64,000 bases of DNA from contig CM038908.1 of the NCBI GenBank assembly GCA_021904315.1, positions 31,424,001 to 31,488,000 of the forward strand. The letters are read 5' to 3'. This document shows positions 48,501-60,358 of the stretch, piece by piece. Position numbers and translations under genes: made by a program. Numbering within the stretch: the first letter of the stretch is position 1; each line of letters starts with the position of its first letter. The notes beneath the pieces were generated by a model. The model did not search any database. It had not been told where the DNA came from and worked only from the letters and a program-made list of their open reading frames with translations. Source of the DNA: Sphagnum magellanicum. Its lineage: Eukaryota > Streptophyta > Sphagnopsida > Sphagnales > Sphagnaceae.

Positions 48501-50257
48501 GAAGAATTCAATATAGCAATTTACTTTGTCAATTACTGCCTGAACTGAACTGAACATTGTATAGATACCCTGGATGGTCAAACATTTTGTGATTTTTTAA
48601 TCCTCAAATTTAAACTTTCAGGCTGTTGATTCCAGTGTCAAGATGGTCTTGACACTGGTCTGGTGATATGTCATTTTGAGAATGACCTTGTGCAGTATCT
48701 TTCTGTTGGTCTGATTGCTTTTTGTATCATAGGAAAAAGGCTCTGGCGGGAAGCATACAAAGAAGGAGAAGAAGTTGACAAGTATTGGTAACAAATGTTC
48801 AACTCCTTGTGGTCCTCTTTCCCGTCCCAGAGGCATACCTTGAGGCATACATGTTCTTCCCAGAGTTATGACATACATTAGAGATGGAAAACAGTGAAGT
48901 CTTTGTTGATGAATCTCTTCAGTACCTGCTGAACTTGTAGGTCAGTTCTCCTATAAATCAGTGGTATAAGTCAGCTAGGACTATTCTGGACCTTGAGCTG
49001 GTGAAAGTCTTTCTTAGCTGCACTTGAGAGACCAGGTTTGGAATAAATGGATATGACCATGGGAGCAAGGGGTGAAATGCAGCAGGAACTGGGGTAAAGA
49101 GAAAGGGAGCATCAACTGTGCTGGAGCGAGCAGTGAAAGCTGTACGAGCACAGGGGAGACCACGCTTGACGGAACAAAGCCCACCCAGCAACTCAGCAGT
49201 AGCAAACACAGGAAAGAGAAGTTTGAAGCATGATTCTGTGAGGCACCCAGTGAAGGTAAAGCAGAATGATGGGATTGTGACTGCTTTTGAACCCCATATA
49301 GTTGATGAGGGTCCCAAAGCTGACTGGGTTAAGATCAATGTCCACAAACATGTGAGTCCCATTACCTGTCTTGTCTTCTCTCAGTGCCTCACTGCTTTTT
49401 GGCAGTTGTATCTTCACTCACTTTTTTGTTAACCAGGTTACGATTGAAGCTGGCTAACTCTTGGCTACATAGTCTGGATGCTTTGTTTCAGAATTGAATG
49501 AAATGGTTATAATGCCAAGCATGCATGACTATGCCTTCCTCATAAATTGAATGTGTTAAGCTGTGCCACTGACTAGGCAAAGTTTTGGTTGATTTGCAGG
49601 TAGATTGCTTTGAGATTTATGCCCTTGTTCCTGGACTGGCACGTGAGGAGGTTTGCAAAACTCTTATTCCCCACTGGTGTCAAATTATTCATATGTGAAA
49701 TATCTGCTTTGAGGAACTGCCTTAACCAAAGAGGAGCTCAGGGGAAGAAGCTTCATATGTGTGTGTGAGACAGAGAGAGATGGGATGTTGAATGGGACTA
49801 GTCTATTGTGACAGAGATGTGTGTTTCCAAGGCATATAAAAAGTGTTCTGTAATGGCAGGTACGAATCCAGTGTGAGCCAGGTGGCAGGCTTGTTATTGC
49901 AGGGATGCCTGAGGATCCTGATAATCCTTGGGGTGTCACTCCTTTCAGAAAGGTAAAGGCTCTTATCTGAAAAGTTTAGGGAGATCAGGTGGAGTCATAG
50001 GCTTCTACATAGTCAGATGCCATTTCAAATCCTGTTGGCTAATGATATCAAAATTGTGGAGGGTCATGACTGCTCCATATGAGAACAGTGATCTTCACCT
50101 AGTTGAGGCTAACTCTGAAACACCATATTTGTGGATGGTACTAATGCAGGTTATAACCTTGCCTTCACACATCAATGCTCATCAAACATCAGCAGTGGTA
50201 ACACTGTATGGCCAACTTTATGTCCGGGTTCCAATTGCAGATACCAAGTCACCTTAG
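45540..50257 (+). CDS. ARID / Hsp20-like domain chromatin protein
   Basis: Joined coding exons: 45540-46771, 47131-47170, 47495-47547, 47851-47896, 48051-48185, 48346-48459, 48733-48787, 49086-49351, 49600-49650, 49860-49952, 50150-50257. All phases close, giving 730 residues. Residues 1-377 are acidic, with an amphipathic repeat (about 265-300) and a Glu/Gln run (about 335-360). The ARID domain (about 378-465) runs FVEELEHFFKQRN, KPPKFYG, LWRVVTRLGGHDHV, KLWRRVGEEFKPPKTCTTIS, FRGFYEKALLDYE; ARID binds AT-rich DNA. GRARRDAAARAMQGWHSQR (about 510-528) is the hallmark of the plant ARID-Hsp20 family. The C-terminus (637-730) is Hsp20-like. Closest known relatives are Arabidopsis At2g17410, At1g76510 and At1g20910, reported as SWI/SNF-associated; a nuclear remodelling role here is inferred. 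Naming of these ARID genes varies, so I give no symbol. Confidence 0.92.
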
Positions 50258-51856
50258 TGCACTTAGGTATGGATGAAACTCTAACTACAGATTCAAGGCT
50301 TCCAGAGAATGGCTTTGCCTAGAATGTCAGGATAAATTCTCATCTTGCTCCCACTTTGCTTGAATACACGGTTTCATACAGGACAACTAGCTTCAGCTGT
50401 GGGGTTTGATGGTGTGAGCAGATCAGGCTCATCCAATAGGGGACTTCTCTGTATCTGCCCCTAAAATATGATCAGATTGGGGGCAGCCTTATATTTGATC
50501 AAGTTAGATGAAATGCAAGGCTCACAAACAGAATATTTGTATTGATGTGACTGTGCACAGGAGGTGAAAAAAAATGTTGTAAAGGCAATGTCAATAATTG
50601 GTGTATACAAACTTTCATGTGCTTCAACTTTTGATTCCTTCTTGGGATTGTTGCCATCTCTGGCTTTCTCTGCCCTTTTCATCAGCCCCTTTCCTTGCCA
50701 GATTCCCCCAAATTCAATGTCTTTTTAATCCCTCTTGGCTTTGTAGACTTATATTTGACATGCTTGTCATGCAACTAAAGTCATTCAATCACTACAGCCC
50801 ATATGTCAGGATTCATCATCTGGTGCATTAGCTATCAGGTATTTCCTGCAAATGCATTTCTATTTGTGATGTTTTCGCATAACTTTCTTAGTTTTGATGG
50901 GTGGGAATCTAATAGTGCATAATAGGGCCCTGTTTGTCAGCTCACAAATACAGAAGTTTTAAATTTGAAGTGTTATAGCCAATGAATAAAGCTTACTTTT
51001 GATAATGTATAATATTCTGTCCACCTGCTCACATATGCAAATAGATTTGATATCACTGCAAATATATATACCTCTGGTGCAATGCAATCTCACATTAAAG
51101 CATCTTTGCCCTTCTCAAACATGACATACAGTGACAATGTGAGGTTAGTTGACATTGCTCAATGAGAGTGTAGTAGAGTTGATAAATACATCTGGCTGAC
51201 AGAAAAGAACACAAACTGGATCACCCATCTGAAACTTGGAAGGGTGCATACCTTCAATTCAATTGAGTTCCTCTCAACTAGGACAGAAAAATGGGGGGCA
51301 AGAGGGTTCTCCTGCGAAAAAACCTAAAGAAGCTGTTTGCATTCTGCTGTGCCAATTCAGAGTCTACTCTGCTTGTGTCCTTGGACTGAAGATGACTCAA
51401 GTTGATTTCACATACCTGCAGTTGTGGCCAACAAGAGATCTTAGCATGAGAACCAGGTTGAAAAAAATCTCCTTATTCATGAAGCCAAACATGTTAGACC
51501 ACAAAGATGTGCAGCCCCTCTCTGTGCTCTTCACCCACTAACAGTGTCTGGATGATTTGAACCTTGATGAAACCTTCTAGTTAACCATAACCTTATGAGA
51601 GTTTTAACTAAGAACACTGCATCAAGCTCCAGAAAATCTGCTATGTATGATTTGGCTGCCAGATCTTCACCCTAATATTCCATATGATACCAAACCTAGT
51701 TGTTTGATTACAGTTGAAATTGAGGGAGATGTCACTAGCAATGAATCAGACCAAACACAATGCTGACCAGTCATAGGCCCAAGTAGGTTTATGGACAAGG
51801 AAGAAGGTTTAGCAACCATATCTTGAATACAAGTTATACCCACAAGGCAACCACAT
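50258..51856. other. Convergent spacer between ARID and ncIAA genes
   Basis: Holds the 3' ends of both genes. No additional exon chain or RNA gene is evident; open frames here are short and lack recognisable domains. Confidence 0.55.
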
Positions 51857-54446
51857 TCACAAAAGAGTGCATGGACAGAAACTTAAGATGACATTGGTGA
51901 ACAAATGACAACACTCTAATGCACCTGTAGAAACATTTGGCCGTGAACTCTTGAGAGCTGATACTATCCTGATCCGCTTTGCTGCCCGCACAAACTCCCT
52001 GTTCATTCCACTCACCAACACATCAGTCATATGCTACCATGAACACTTTGAAGAGGCATGTGAGGTTCAAGACACTTAGCTAACTACCCCACTCCTAGAA
52101 AGGATTATTTATCCTGAAAGGCTGCAGACAACTACAGGAACAATCTTCAAACAGTCAAAACAGAAGCTAAGCTATATATACATCATACTACTACCCTTCT
52201 ATCCTTTCAAAAATAACTTAGCTCATACTGCTTCAGCCAGACCCACATTTCATCATTATTGGAAAGGGAATAAGTCGGGTGCTTTACCTCCAAGCTAGAT
52301 CACCAGCAAGAAGAAGATCTCTCTCTTCATCTTCATAAGCAATTACATAGCCTGGAATGGCATTCCCAAGATGCAATTCTTGCTCTGTGGCAGCAAGATC
52401 TTCATCTGGGATGCAATCCTCAAACATTTTCCGCATGGCCCGAGCAAAGCTTTCATAGGAACTGTAATCATGAAGGCAGACCCTTTGGCCAATTGACCTG
52501 CCATCCATCACTGCAGTTACTGATGGAGGCGCTGCCCGAGCAGGAAATGATAAATCAAGTTGCAGTGATTTAGGATGTCCATGGCTTCTAGCCAGATCTC
52601 CAGCTTCTGTCCCAAAGCCATCCTCTGGCCTCTGGGCCCAGTTTAGAGTATGGTTTCCCTGTGCTGGTTGCGACAGATTCAACTCAGTAGGGAGCAACCT
52701 GTACTCCGATGCAGGGCGTGCACTTGAGAACTGAAAATCTGAAACAGAATTGCCAATCCCTTGAGGAAGTGTGTGCCTAGGGTAGCAATCTGCAGACCTC
52801 TGCATTAGCTGCAGAAGTTCTACAGAGCTCAAATCTGGTACATTCATGTGTGATGTGTCTGTTGTTTGTAACGAGCTCATGAAAGTTGGAACAGGGATGC
52901 TTGACTGTGCATTTGCTTGCAGACTGCATGCTATCATATCCTTGCTAATCTTCTGCAGATTTCTTTCCAAGTATTGTGGAGCTTGCCCAGCATTTGGACG
53001 TCCTGTGCTCGAGAGCCCTGCCATTGACATACTAAAACTAAGAGGATCCTCAATGGCATTGGGAAAAGGGCCTGCTTGAGAGAATCCCCTGGATGGAAAT
53101 GCCTGGGGAGCACCTACATCTAAAGGCATGGTCCCTTGAGTGTGCCCCTGAAAGTTGGTGATGGCATTTCCATGTGAATTGCCAATGGGCAGCTGCAAGC
53201 CACGTGTGCCCCTTGTCTCAACAGTTGTACTCTCCAATCCCACAGGCGGAGCAGTTCCAGGTAGCGAGTGATGTCTTTCTAAACTCCCACTAGCATTCAC
53301 CATTGATGCATCATGTGCTTCATGCCTTGAAGTAATGCAAAGTCCATGACCTCCTGCAACTCTACTGCCAGGGAACAGATTTGCTGCCCTGGATGAATCC
53401 TCCAAGTTGGCAACCATGTTGCTGCCCCCAACCCTAGCAGATGTTGCATCCCAGGGTGGCAGAAATGGGTGCTCCAGTGCATTTGGTTTTGCTGTCAAAC
53501 TTCCACCAAGAGAAGAAACAACTGTTTGTGAACCTGTTATGCCTTGCTTGCTATCCAATGCATTGAGCATGTATGGATCATAAGTGGGTGACTTGAATAA
53601 AAAATCAGTTTCTTTTGAAGTGCTTCTCTGTCCCCCTCCATCAAAGGCCAGCTCTCCCATGCCGTCCCTACCTTCCACATTCTTCAAAGTTGGTTGTTGT
53701 GGCTGCTCAGCAGGTGAACTCCTGGGTGTCAGCCACCATAGCTGCTGTTGGCCTCCCTTGTTAGGCTGCTCACCTGAGTGACTGCTTGAGCTGTGACCTG
53801 ATTCCTTCCACCTGCCTGACACATCCTGTGTGGTTCCTATGTTACTTGTGGTAGGCGATGAATGCTGGTGAGGTGATGCCTCAACTTCTTGACTACCGAA
53901 CCTTTCCTGCAAGGTGTAACCTGAAGGGCTTTCCACACACAGCCGCTTTCTTGGTGGACTGATAATCCCATCTCTACCAGCTCCTGGAAAGTCCTCTTGC
54001 TTCACATGAACCTGAGATAGATATTCAGATCCCTCTTCCTTCATTATGTGGACAACTTGAAGTGTAGAAGCATTCTGCACCATATTGCCTCTATTACTTG
54101 TATCTACTTGCCCTTGGCTCACACCTCCTGATTCTTGTACATCATTTGAACTTGGTACTGTAATATCTAAAGATTTGGGTTGTGAAGTGGGAGCAACCTC
54201 AGTCTGCCGTCCATCCCTTGAATTCCAAGGAGGTGGCTGTGATGCTCCAGAATCCTCAGGATCATTTGAATTGCCCATGGTTGCTGATAAACAAGAGGAC
54301 GCCTCACTCTCCAGCGTGGTGGTGGTGCCCCAACACAAAAGACTAGTCTGCAAACCCACAGGAGATGCACCAGTGCAAGGGTCAATGCATTCATATGGGA
54401 ACGAGGATCGGCTGAGAACTGATGAAGCCCCACACACGGCCATCAT
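51857..54446 (-). CDS. IAA33: Non-canonical Aux/IAA protein, IAA33-like
   Basis: Minus strand. Exon 1 is 54446-52288 (phase 2; donor GTAAAG). Exon 2 is 51998-51857 (acceptor AACAG). Together they encode about 766 residues. The C-terminal PB1 (Aux/IAA domain III/IV) spans about 643-735: VMDGRSIGQRVCL, NAIPGYVIAYEDEERDLLLA, GDLAW, then REFVRAAKRIRI across the intron. This matches Arabidopsis IAA33 more closely than canonical Aux/IAAs or ARFs. LQLDL (628-632) is an EAR-type LxLxL repression motif. I see no VGWPPV degron, so the protein should escape auxin-triggered TIR1/AFB degradation. The Lys of the PB1 basic face is replaced (VTAVMDG); the acidic face is kept. The first 620 residues are Ser/Gly/Gln-rich and unlike the roughly 170-residue Arabidopsis protein. 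The frame stays open 54 codons upstream without ATG, so an upstream coding exon is possible. The tail after about 735 may also be spliced differently. Confidence 0.85.
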
Positions 54447-54567
54447 AGTTGCAACAGAGCATTGCCCACACACTGCCCCTTCCAATCTCCAATATGTATT
54501 TGTTTGTCGGATAGCAATGGCCGTCCTCAACACCACCCCGTAGACTTTGTCTAGAGCTGAGAATCTC

Positions 54568-54861
54568 CTCAAATTAGGTGAGATAGTCTTCTTCTTTTTC
54601 CGCCTCACACATCACAATCCCTATGCCTGACCACAGTATTGCAACAGCCTGTCAGGAAACCGTACTTGTCGAACACAACAAGAAAGCAAAAGATCAAACA
54701 AAACCAATACTTGTTCTCAAATTAGGTGAAGTAGTCTTCTTCTTTTTCCACCCCACACACCACACTCACCATGCCTGACCACAGTAGTGCAACAGCATGT
54801 CAGGAAACCGCACTTGTTGAACACAACAAGAACACAAAAGATCAAATGAAACCAATATACT
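54568..54861. repeat. Two-copy 148-bp tandem duplication upstream of ncIAA
   Basis: CTCAAATTAGGTG opens a unit at 54568 and again at 54716. Both then read TAGTCTTCTTCTTTTTCC, ATGCCTGACCACAGTA, TGCAACAGC, TGTCAGGAAACCG and CACTTGT-like words to ACCAATA. Identity is high. The first copy adjoins the open frame that continues 5' of the chosen start. Confidence 0.85.
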
Positions 54862-54880
54862 CTCTGTCTCTCCCTCCAAA

Positions 54881-55402
54881 AACTGGAGACGGTGAGTCTC
54901 AAACACATGATGCAGACTTCATCAAATCCACCTAGTCATACAACTCTAACTCTGATATGGACTCAATGTTGGCAAGGTGCATTTCTGCGAGCTCCAGTCT
55001 CTTTGATGAAAGATCACCATACTGTAAGTTTGCATTTGATGCAGAGGGGGATCAAGGAGAAGAAATGTGTAACCCTCCCTTGTAAACATTTCTTGACCAT
55101 GTTCTCTGGGTTCATAGCAGTCAGTCAGTCAATCTCTCTTCACAAACTGGAGACAAAGTGAGTCTTGAACCCATGATGCAGAGACTACATCAATTCCACT
55201 TAGTCATACAACTCTAACCCTGATATGGACTCGATGGCTGCCAGGTGCATTTTCTGAGAGCTCCAATCTCTTTGATGAAAGATCACCATACTGTAATTCT
55301 ACGTTTGATCAAGGAGAAGACCTGTGTAATCCTCCTCCCTACAGATTTCTTGACCATGTTCTTCAGGTCCATAGTCAGTCAGACAGTCAGTCAGTCAATC
55401 GT
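54881..55402. repeat. Two-copy ~264-bp tandem duplication upstream of ncIAA
   Basis: AACTGGAGAC occurs at 54881 and 55145. Both copies continue GTGAGTCT, CATGATGCAGA, AGTCATACAACTCTAAC, CTGATATGGACTC, GAGCTCCA, TCTCTTTGATGAAAGATCAC, TTTCTTGACCATGTTCT and end in GTCAGTCAGTCAATC-like motifs. It follows the 148-bp duplication directly, so two independent tandem events abut. Confidence 0.85.
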
Positions 55403-55690
55403 GGAAACAATAAGACTCCTCTCTCTATCAACTCCCTTGCAAGTGATGGTCTGATCATCATCGTCATGACATGGTGAATGAGGAGATCTAGAGCCATCAA
55501 ACAACGCACCTACAATGAGGAGGAGGATCAATGTGCTAAACAGCAGTCCTGCAAACTGTGGACGTCTAGCCTCCTTGAGAGAGAAGATGATATTGGCGAC
55601 CCCCGCCGCCGCTGCTGCCCCTGTTAAGAAGGCTGTTACCAAGACTCCACCTCGGGCAAGAAGGATCCGACAAGCACGAGCATGATGAGG
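55391..55690 (-). other. Open frame with a hydrophobic segment, no ATG; doubtful
   Basis: A minus-strand frame reads ARGGVLVTAFLTGAAAAAG, FSLKEARRPQFAG, LLFSTLILLLIVGALFDGS and ends LIVSTID. It has an Ala/Gly stretch and one good membrane-spanning segment, but no in-frame ATG in the open stretch. It could be an exon of a small membrane protein whose start lies upstream of an intron, or chance coding in the ncIAA leader. A short ATG frame (MLVLVGSFLPEVESW) overlaps it in another register. Confidence 0.2.
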
Positions 55691-56346
55691 AGGGTGAACT
55701 AAGGATCACAAGGCGTCATTCTCCTAGCCAACTCCCTCATTATCATACAGAAACGTAAATTGCAGCGCAGAACTAGGTGCGGCTCTACTGCCCTAATAAA
55801 CCCTCTTGCGCTTCTTCTGCGGCTTCGCAAATGAGAATGTCACGACATGTTTCGGTTTTCCATCTTCTTCCACATACAAAGAGGAAACACGACAGCAAAA
55901 GCATGCAGGAAATCCAAGCCAATTTCTGGTTCTGGAATTGTTGTTCCTTGAGAGATTTCAAACCTGTGAAAAACCAATGATAGCTGGAAGACGACGACCG
56001 TTCCTGACGACGTCCTCTACTTGCGTGCTACTAGTTTGTGCTGCAACTTCTTGCTATGCTCCGGGTCGGGTCTAACTTCCAAACTGATCTGATCTTCTTT
56101 ACAATGTTTTCCACAAAACCGAGTGTTTCTACATGAGACGAACCTAGCAGGCAAACAGCAAACAAGTCCATTCTTGCTTGGTTTTCAGTAATAAAAAGGA
56201 AGAGAGAATAACGGAGGAACAACGAAGCAGCCCTGAGGAGGAGGCCATGATAGATCTCTTCAGCAAGGCAAAAAAACAGAACGTCGCTATTTTATTTTTA
56301 TTTTTGATTTTGTTTTTGCGGCAAACAAACCTCGATCTGCAGCACC

Positions 56347-56348
<2 letters not shown>

Positions 56349-56387
<39 letters not shown>
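56349..56387. repeat. (CT)n dinucleotide tract
   Basis: About 19 CT units. It reads as GA on the minus strand, like the tract at the OEP24 start, and may mark the 5' end of a minus-strand transcript (ncIAA or an unrecognised gene). Confidence 0.8.
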
Positions 56388-56392
<5 letters not shown>

Positions 56393-56574
56393 ACTCGTTC
56401 TTCCCCTGTGGCAAATACTTCAGAGAAAAAAATGAAATAAAAAACTAAAATGAGAGAACGAGCTCCCAGTACAACAGCGGAGGAAATCCAGGTACAGACC
56501 GTAGAGCCTGCGAGCCCAGTACACCTACAAAGCTCGCTAGTGCGAGGCTGCGAAATCGGTAAACTCCATAGCCT

Positions 56575-56620
56575 CTGAGCTTCTTCCTCTTCCTCTTCTT
56601 CTTCTTCTTCCTCCTAGCAC
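56575..56620. repeat. (CTT)n/(CTTCCT)n polypyrimidine tract
   Basis: Imperfect CTTCTTCCTCTTCC-type repeats lie 200 bp from the CT tract. Together they form a pyrimidine-rich island that may be promoter-proximal for a minus-strand transcript. Confidence 0.6.
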
Positions 56621-56767
56621 GTCCTTAACTGCAGTAACTAACTTCAGGTAACTTTCACACCTAACCATAGTTTATGTACTAGGTCTGTTAACTCTGTAGC
56701 TTATTACCGCCCTCTTTTTTTCTTTTTCTTTTTGGTTTTCTTTTCTCTTCCAAGTTCCTCTTCCTTG

Positions 56768-56938
56768 TAGTGTTTAAAGATTAAAAATTTTAAAATTTGA
56801 TATCCAAAATTTGGCGAAATTTAACCCAAAAAACAACAACAACAACAATAATAATAATCGAATTCACGTTTTAAAAACATTTTTTCCCCAATTTCTTTGT
56901 CGAAAAATGGCGAAATGTCGCCAGATAAAGAAACACTG
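56768..56938. mobile_element. 171-bp MITE with perfect 8-bp target duplication
   Basis: The element runs from TAGTGTTTAAAGATT to GCCAGATAAAGAAACACTG, so its ends pair as TAGTGTTT/AAACACTG. It is flanked by identical CTTCCTTG at 56760-56767 and 56939-56946. This is the clearest insertion in the window. An exact 8-bp duplication with CAGTG-type ends is typical of hAT elements. The interior keeps the family words ATTTGGCGAAATTT and AAATGGCGAAATGTCGCC. Confidence 0.8.
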
Positions 56939-56990
56939 CTTCCTTGTCAGAGTTGGAGTGTTTTGTCTAAAAATGTTCTGACTTCTGACT

Positions 56991-57751
56991 CAGTGGCGAG
57001 TTTTTTTTTGTTTTTTTCCCCCATTTCATGATGTAGCCCAAAGTTGTGATCATCTAGCCCAAATTTGGCTATAGACCAGATACAAAAGTTAAAAATTTAA
57101 AGAATCCATGTATATTTTGGCTACTTGCTGGAAACCTGTTGTAAAAATCCTGCTGCCTCTTCCTTGTCAAAGGGGGAGTATTTTTATTATTAACAATATT
57201 CTGAGTTTTTAATTTTTTTAATTATTTTTTTAATCCAATTTGTGATGTAGCCCAAACTTGTGATCATTAACAAGAAGATTTAGCCAAATTTGGTTACCCT
57301 AGTACCTACTACCTAGGATGATTAGGCACTGAATAATTAGTTTTTGGAATTGCCGAAATTTCTGAAAAATGTGTGCCTGTCATGCCAAAAATCTGAATGA
57401 AGCTCTCAAACACAGTAGCCTCATTATTTAATATAATGGCAAATAATATAGTACTATTATATTTTATTGCCAAACACAATTGACCAAAAAATAAAATTAT
57501 TGGGCACCTTGCTCTTGAACTAGCCTAGGTATTAGGGTATAGAGACTAGATATGAAATTTTCAAAAATTTGAGAATCCTGTTATATTTTGGCTATCTGCT
57601 GGAAACCTGTTGTAAAAATCTGGCTATTTAAAAACCTTGAAATGTGGCAATTAGGCCCATTTTTCTCACAAAAATCCTTTGGCTGTGTCAAAATAAATAA
57701 ATAATTACTGGTTGAAAACTTGTCAAAAATTTGCCCCCTAACAAAACACTG
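56991..57751. mobile_element. Cluster of nested or adjacent MITE copies
   Basis: Three successive starts of family sequence are seen: GTAGCCCAAAGTTGTGATC at 57043, GTAGCCCAAACTTGTGATC at 57248, and a third internal part from about 57550. ATTTTGGCTA(C/T)(T/C)TGCTGGAAACC, TGTTGTAAAAAT recurs at 57115 and 57592. The cluster begins CAGTGGCGAGTTTTT and ends ACAAAACACTG. A flanking word CTTCCTTGTCA recurs at 57163, suggesting insertion into or duplication of the same neighbourhood. Confidence 0.55.
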
Positions 57752-57759
57752 CCTCTAAG

Positions 57760-60350
57760 TTCTGAGTTCACCAATTTCTTTGGGCTGGTGCTCTTTAGAC
57801 AAGCACCAAGCATCCCAAGCAAACCAACTGAGCAAGTTTGTACATAAATAGAACGGAAACTAGGGATTTGTGAAGTGAGCCCATTATTAAAAGGACTTGA
57901 ATCAGACATGTTTTATAAGTTGGCTCAACAAATTATTTTGTATTTGCTTGATTCTTCACCCCCAAGAATTTGTGTTAGAGGGCCCCTTATCCTCATTTTC
58001 TCTTTTCTTGATTCTTTGTCAAGTTACCACTCCTTAGACAACTAATCCTTTCTTCACTCCCAAAACTCCATCTACTAGGGTGAAATATTGGAGCTCGTGT
58101 GAAGAGGTTTAGGGAAAATTTATGTAGTCTTTTGGTATTGTAGTGTCGTGCTTTCATGTTATACTTGGGTTGGATTGTTGTGCAAAATTGGAGTGGACAC
58201 ACTAAATCTTGCTCAAACTTTGAAGCTAAGCACCGTCCCAAAATAAAGAAATTAATTAAATGGTACTAACTAAGATGAGCAAACAATTAGGAAGCCTGAA
58301 CCTTCCAAATACATAGAGTGCAATCCTCAAAGCAAGCCAAAAATAGGTACTTATGTTGTAGCAGCGTAAGGAAGAAGCTCTCAATCACATTAACTTTAGT
58401 TCTTGTGGGTAGGCTCTAAACTTGCATCATGACCAAGTAAATTGAGCAAAACCAACGAAAATGGCTTATTAGTGCGTACAGACTCGTCATCACCACCTTG
58501 CAAGTGCTTCTTGGTCAGAGGGCTCAGTTCATTAGACCATCTCCAGCAATGCTCAATATGTTAACCCTTGCAAAAAAACATTTCTCAAGTGTCTCTACTT
58601 ACTCTCTTTTTTTCCAACCACATCCATAAAAGTCATAAAACTGCAACTGCAAAAATAGGTGCAAGACTAGTAAGAGCAACCCATCTGGACCAATCAAACT
58701 ATCTAGCCAATCAGACAGAGGGAGCAACCAATGAATATGATTTGACTCTGTTCATTAGACTCTTCCAAGGCTCTGAAAGCTGTGCAATTGATCAGGGTCA
58801 CAGTAGTCATCCAGTGAGTTCACTGGATTTGATTGCCGTACCTCATCCAAGATTTCTATTGCAGGGCCACATACTGAGCATCATTGGAGATGCTATAAGT
58901 TGCAACAATAGCTCTTGAAATTAAAATGCTCACCTTGGCGATAGCAAAACCTAGTGTTAATTCGTTCTTCACTAAATCCCAGAAGGCCACTTACAAGTTG
59001 TTGCAGTCACTTTGGCCCTAGCAAGAATCTCTATTGAACCTCATGATGATCATTGTTTCTTGCCAAGAGAGCTGATCAAAGCCACATGCATATAAAGAGT
59101 GAGGGAAAGGGGAGCTCGCTAAGGCCAACTTGGTACACCCCCGCACCCCACCCCACCCCACCCCCGGTGAAAGAGTTAAAATTCCAATCAGTTCCCTTGT
59201 TATTGTTGGCAAACAACATCCAATGTCTGACCCCGTTGTCTTACACGGGAACACAAAGTCGAACACAGCTACCATCACTCATGCCGTATTTTTGGAACCT
59301 GCAAAACGACAGTGTAGTGCCAAGTGCAGCAACTGATTGAAGGTGAAGTTAGTTCCATTAGAGGGGGGGGGGGTGTGAGAGGGCATGCTGAAATTGGCTA
59401 CTACAAGCCACCAGGCCCGCCCCCTCCCTCACCGCACTTTCCGATTCCCCCCACCCACTCCAGAAATTGAATCAGAATCATGAAGTAGTTGTTACTGCAA
59501 GAACAAGCAAAGTACAAAGCTTTAATCCGGCTTGTTCCAGAAAACAAAGGACAAAAATCCAACTGACCACAGCACAACAGTTTTCCTTCGCTGTGGGTTG
59601 AAATGAAAAGAAATGAATTGTTGTTGTTATGGACTCTGGAATGGGCCCAGTCCATCCCCACGGAATCAGACCGAGCCCCCTTTTTATCATCCGTTCCGTT
59701 AGGTGGTAAAAGGTTCTGCCAGGGCCAGGTTCTACAAACAAAGGGGCCTTTTCTTTTCTGGAAAGTAACCCAGTGTTTCCCACCATTGCTTGATATCTCA
59801 AAGCAGATTCTGCACGGGCACTTCACATTGGAAGTGAACTGGCTGCACCAAAGGTGGAACTGGCACAGATGGCTGTTGTTCAGCCCACCTTGATTAAAAA
59901 AAAAACCTCAATAAGAACCCAAAATACACACCCGGACTTGTTAAGTCCAATGTTCAACAGTTCTTCACTTGTACGAAGAATGTCCAGTTTTGGTTCTTTA
60001 AAAAATAAAAATTAGAGCTCTCTTTGTTCCAGTTCCACACATAATTGGAATCAGTAATCCAATTTCAGGTCCGTTTCTTCAAAAAAAAAATTGGATTACT
60101 ATAAACATGATTCGCTTATGGGAATCACTGTGTTGGATGTGATCCGGATATGGTAAATATCCCCCCCCCTCTCCCCCCCCCCCCCCTCCCTCTCTTTACC
60201 CGGATAAAATTTCTGCTTCATTTTTCAATCTGTCACTTGGGGCAGAAAGGTCTTTTCCGTCACTTGTGAATTATTACTCGGCTGGGCTTTTTCTTGGCAC
60301 ACCTTCTGCCACATCCGTATGACGAGCAGGCAAAACTCCAAAACACACTA
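57760..60350. other. Intergenic DNA, no gene recognised
   Basis: Open frames of 80-140 codons at 58568-58918 and 59401-59826 show no domain and do not join to neighbours. G/C homopolymer runs occur near 59365 and 60161-60190. I see nothing I can name. Confidence 0.5.
60161..60190. repeat. C-rich homopolymer tract
   Basis: Runs of C interrupted by CT at 60161-60190, a likely slippage site. Confidence 0.85.
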
Positions 60351-60358
60351 CTCATCCG

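Noticed and set aside
55068..55365. TTCTTGACCATGTTCT words resembling the start of tasiR-ARF
   Set aside because: Only the first nine bases and a few later ones match. I found no miR390-type target sites beside them, and the words belong to a tandem duplication.
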